Under the pieces are notes generated by a model, which was not told the DNA's origin, did no database searches, and was given only the letters and a program-made list of their open reading frames with translations. A DNA stretch of 8,336 nt. Source: Gemmatimonadota bacterium (lineage in GTDB: Bacteria > Gemmatimonadota > Gemmatimonadetes > Gemmatimonadales > GWC2-71-9). Positions 6,362 through 8,336 of this stretch are shown piece after piece. Position 1 is the stretch's first letter; every line of letters starts with the position of its first letter. The translations under genes and the position numbers were made by a program. The stretch lies in contig JAOUIC010000051.1 in assembly GCA_029884275.1 (NCBI GenBank), positions 1 to 8,336 of the forward strand, given 5' to 3'.

Positions 6362-7339
6362 TCACTGGACGACGATCGTACCCGTCATCTGGCTACCGTG
6401 AATCGAGCAGTCGTACTGGTAGGTTCCCGCCGCCGTGAAGGCATGACTGTAGGTCGCGCCGACGGTCGAGAGGCTCCCGCTGTTGGGAAAGGACGGGTTG
6501 CCCAGCGAGCGCACCGTGTGGCCTCCTGTGGTGTTGGTCCAGCGGACCGTCTGGCCCACCTGGACAGTGTCAACCGCGGGATTCTGTGTGTTGTTGGTGT
6601 TGCTCCTGAAGAAGATGTCGCCCAGCGTCACGTCCCGGATGGCGGCCGAGACCGTGAGCCCGTAGGTGATCGAGGCGGCCGGCACGGCAGCCGTCGTGGC
6701 GGTCAGCACCGCATTCCCGGGCGTGGCTCCCGCCGTCGCCGTCTTGCTGGCGATTCCCTGCCCGTCCGTCGCCGCTCCCGGGTCGACCAGCACCACGGGC
6801 CCGCTGGTGACCGTCCAGGTCACCGTGACTCCCGGGATCCCGTTGCCGAACGCATCGGCCACTCTCGCCCGGAGCGGCGCAGGGAACGGCGTTCCAGCGG
6901 TGGTGACCTGGTTATCGCCGTCCACCTTGGCCAGCAGGAATGGGGCGCCAGCCAGGCCGGTGGCCGAGAAGAGCTGAGGAGAGCCGGTGGCACCGACAAA
7001 CTGGGCCCTGGCCGTCTGCGGGCCAGCGGCCAGGCCGAGCGTCCAGGTCGCTGTTGCCACGCCATTGGGATCGGTGATTGAGGTCGCCGGCGAGACGGAG
7101 CCATTGATGGCGGACCAGTTGATCGTCGCGTCGGGCCTCGGGGCGCCGTCACAGGTGAGCACCACCCGGAGCTTCTGCGGGAGGACGGAGGCGACGACGG
7201 CGGTCTGGCCATCACCGCTGGCGGTGGCGGTCTTGGCCAGCACCAGGTTCGGGTTGTTGTCCGTCCCGCCGTCGCCACCGCAGGCGGCAATGGTCCAGGC
7301 CGAGAACAGCGCGGCGCCGAGCGTCAGTTTGGTGCCCAT
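6362..7339 (-). CDS. Secreted lipoprotein: two bacterial Ig-like (Big_1-type) domains plus a C-terminal cupredoxin domain (325 aa)
   Basis: Numbered from ATG 7339. Residues 1-20 form a lipoprotein signal peptide ending in the lipobox TIAAC (Cys20), followed by a Gly/Asp-rich tether, so the protein is probably anchored on the outer side of a membrane. Residues about 33-130 and 134-232 are two Ig-like beta-sandwich repeats of the Big_1/invasin type (ATINWSAINGSVSP and GVTVTWTVTSGPVV, each with a (T)DxxG(x)A turn). Residues about 238-325 form a plastocyanin-like domain: VQVGQTVRWTNTTGGHTV, then YQYDCSIHGSQMTGTIVV. The copper ligands would be His274, Cys311, His314 and Met318. ATG 7339 is preferred to ATG 7351 because GGAGG lies five bases upstream of it, inside the first codons of the longer reading. 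Role is inferred as extracytoplasmic electron transfer or copper binding; a partner is unknown. It converges on glpD with a 7-base gap. Confidence 0.88.
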   Translation of the reverse strand: MGTKLTLGAALFSAWTIAACGGDGGTDNNPNLVLAKTATASGDGQTAVVASVLPQKLRVVLTCDGAPRPDATINWSAINGSVSPATSITDPNGVATATWTLGLAAGPQTARAQFVGATGSPQLFSATGLAGAPFLLAKVDGDNQVTTAGTPFPAPLRARVADAFGNGIPGVTVTWTVTSGPVVLVDPGAATDGQGIASKTATAGATPGNAVLTATTAAVPAASITYGLTVSAAIRDVTLGDIFFRSNTNNTQNPAVDTVQVGQTVRWTNTTGGHTVRSLGNPSFPNSGSLSTVGATYSHAFTAAGTYQYDCSIHGSQMTGTIVVQ

Positions 7340-7344
7340 CGGAT

Positions 7345-7349
7345 CCTCC
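7345..7349 (-). promoter_or_regulatory. Ribosome binding site deciding the lipoprotein start (GGAGG)
   Basis: GGAGG on the minus strand, five bases before ATG 7339 and overlapping the alternative ATG 7351. It argues for the shorter protein, whose N-terminus (MGTKLTLG) is also a better signal peptide than MEDPMG. Confidence 0.75.
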
Positions 7350-7504
7350 ATCCCCTGACACCGCCAGCGCGCCGATCGGCCGGGGAGGTGGTGGCGCCAG
7401 GAAGGGTTGAGTGGAGCGGCTCCTCAGCTGTAGCCTAGCGGAAAGGGACGTCGCCGCAAGGCGAGGAGACACACCGGGCCGCGCCGCCTCCAAGGGAACC
7501 GGCC

Positions 7505-7513
7505 TGTTATCTT
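7505..7513 (+). promoter_or_regulatory. Candidate extended -10 element for kgd
   Basis: TGTTATCTT reads as TG-n-TATCTT, with four of six matches to the -10 consensus plus the TG extension. It would start transcription near 7520, about 30 bases before the kgd start codon. No -35 match is seen 17 bases upstream (the position is CG-rich). Confidence 0.3.
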
Positions 7514-7539
7514 TCAGCGCCGCCCCGGCTTTCTCCCAG

Positions 7540-7544
7540 AAAGG
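7540..7544 (+). promoter_or_regulatory. Ribosome binding site of kgd (AAAGG)
   Basis: AAAGG, four bases before GTG 7549. It favours GTG 7549 over the in-frame GTG codons at 7558 and 7570. Confidence 0.5.
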
Positions 7545-7548
7545 CAGT

Positions 7549-8336
7549 GTGAGTGCCGTGGAACCGAACGTGTTCGAGACCGCCAACGCCGGCTTCGCTC
7601 AGATCATGTACGAGGAATACCTGCGGAATCCCGCCGCGGTGTCCCCCGAGTGGCGCCGGTTCTTCCAGGGTGGCGCAGCCGGCCTCGCGGCCGACGCCGG
7701 CGGTAACGGACAGCATCCCTCGGCGACCGTGGGGGCCCCGGGCCAGGCCGAGCCTCCCGCACCATCCGAGGCGCCTGCACCGCCGCCTCCGCCACAGCCG
7801 GTCACCGCCGCCCCGGCCCCCGCCAGCGCCGTCCCCATCACCGGGCCAGCCGCCAAGCTGGTGGCGAACATGAACGAGAGCCGCTCGATGCCGACGGCGA
7901 CTTCTTTCCGGGAAGTCGCCGTGTCGACCCTCGAGGGGCGCCGGCGCGAACTGAACAACGCCCTGCGCGCCGCCGGCCGGACCGAGAAGGTCTCCTTCAC
8001 CCACCTCGTCGGATACGCCATCGCCGTCGCGGGGCGGCGCCACCCGGCGCTCACCACCGTCTTCAGCGAAGTGGGAGGGGCGCCCCACCGGATGCCCGGG
8101 AGCGGCGTCCACCTCGGCATCGCGGTGGATGTCGAGCGGAAAGACGGGAGCCGCGGGCTGGTGGTGCCGGTCATCCGCGACGCAGGGTCGAAGGATTTCG
8201 CGGAGTTCCACGCCGTCTACGAATCGCTGGTGGAGAAAGCCCGCACCAGCAAGCTCATGCCCGACGCGTTCGCCGGGGCCAACATGACCCTGACCAACCC
8301 CGGGGGCCTGGGAACCTCGGCCTCTGTCCCGCGACT
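7549..8336 (+). CDS. kgd: Kgd-type multifunctional 2-oxoglutarate decarboxylase/dehydrogenase with fused E2 domain, N-terminal 262 aa (runs off the window)
   Basis: Translated from GTG 7549. Residues 5-40 (PNVFETANAGFAQIMYEEYL to WRRFFQ) are the short N-terminal peptide typical of 2-oxoglutarate dehydrogenase E1. Residues 41-102 are a disordered Ala/Pro/Gly-rich linker with a run of six prolines. Residues about 103-262 are the start of a 2-oxoacid dehydrogenase acyltransferase (E2) catalytic domain: MPTATSFREVAV (114-125), KVSFTHLVGYAIAVAGRRHP (147-166), VHLGIAVDVERKDGSRGLVVPVIR (187-210) and NMTLTNPGGLGTSASVPR (245-262). This order, with no lipoyl or subunit-binding domain, is that of mycobacterial Kgd, a protein of about 1,200 residues whose thiamine-diphosphate E1 part follows the E2 part. 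The HRxxQG/HRxxDG-type E2 motif and the whole E1 domain lie beyond the window. It acts in the TCA cycle on 2-oxoglutarate. GTG 7549 is chosen for the AAAGG before it. Confidence 0.9.
   Translation, partial: MSAVEPNVFETANAGFAQIMYEEYLRNPAAVSPEWRRFFQGGAAGLAADAGGNGQHPSATVGAPGQAEPPAPSEAPAPPPPPQPVTAAPAPASAVPITGPAAKLVANMNESRSMPTATSFREVAVSTLEGRRRELNNALRAAGRTEKVSFTHLVGYAIAVAGRRHPALTTVFSEVGGAPHRMPGSGVHLGIAVDVERKDGSRGLVVPVIRDAGSKDFAEFHAVYESLVEKARTSKLMPDAFAGANMTLTNPGGLGTSASVPR

Larger units (their letters stand above)
7340..7548. promoter_or_regulatory. Divergent intergenic region between the lipoprotein gene and kgd
   Basis: This 209-base stretch must hold the promoters for both flanking genes. It contains a perfect 10-bp palindrome GCCGATCGGC (about 7370-7379), a GGAGC-G-GCTCC inverted repeat (7413-7423), and a TCGCC-GCAA-GGCGA hairpin with a GNRA-type loop (7451-7464). 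Possible plus-strand promoter elements are TTGAGT (7407-7412) with TAGCCT (7431-7436) at an 18-base spacing, and an extended -10 at 7505-7513. No coding frame inside it looks genuine. The short palindromes could be operators, but in DNA this GC-rich some are expected by chance. Confidence 0.45.

Noticed and set aside
6398..7081. Plus-strand open frame of 227 codons opposite the lipoprotein gene
   Set aside because: It is Arg/Gly-rich and antisense to a protein with a clear lipobox, Ig-like repeats and copper ligands.
7507..8211. Minus-strand open frames opposite the kgd start
   Set aside because: They are antisense to the recognisable E1-leader and E2 sequence and show no domain or start signal.
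1..8336. CRISPR array, tRNA, rRNA, transposase or phage genes
   Set aside because: No regularly spaced repeats, no tRNA-like cloverleaf or TTCGAATCC-type arm, and no integrase or transposase motifs were seen on either strand.

Overview
This is a G+C-rich window (about two thirds G+C by eye) with tightly packed bacterial chromosomal genes and no mobile element, CRISPR array, rRNA or tRNA that I can see. Several features fit a Gemmatimonadota-like soil or sediment bacterium: an actinobacterial-style fused 2-oxoglutarate decarboxylase/E2 protein, a DUF5118/DUF5117 metalloprotease, and a lipoprotein joining bacterial Ig-like domains to a copper-binding domain. The phylum assignment is inference from gene content, not proof.

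Left half, all on the minus strand and read right to left: a small SAM-dependent methyltransferase (4731-4162), a FadI-type 3-ketoacyl-CoA thiolase (4101-2815), a FadJ-type trifunctional beta-oxidation protein (2818-665, overlapping fadI by ATGA), and the N-terminal part of a DUF5118/DUF5117 zinc metalloprotease (629-3). The metalloprotease frame closes with TGATG at the very edge of the window. FadI and FadJ together cover the hydration, oxidation and thiolysis steps of fatty-acid beta-oxidation.

Middle, plus strand: glpD, an FAD-dependent glycerol-3-phosphate dehydrogenase, divergent from the methyltransferase with only 18 bases between the chosen starts. With fadIJ this gives both arms of lipid use: acyl chains to acetyl-CoA, and the glycerol backbone to dihydroxyacetone phosphate with electrons going to quinone.

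Right part: a secreted lipoprotein on the minus strand (7339-6362), convergent with glpD with 7 bases between the stops. A 209-base divergent intergenic region (7340-7548) follows, then the start of a Kgd-type 2-oxoglutarate decarboxylase/succinyltransferase fusion on the plus strand, which runs off the right edge. That enzyme belongs to the TCA cycle, which consumes the acetyl-CoA made by FadIJ.

I find no convincing undescribed multi-gene system. The points most worth checking are a perfect GC-rich palindrome that appears to have inserted in frame into the fadJ linker, the possible one-base frameshift in the metalloprotease, the conflict over the glpD start, and the domain design of the copper lipoprotein.
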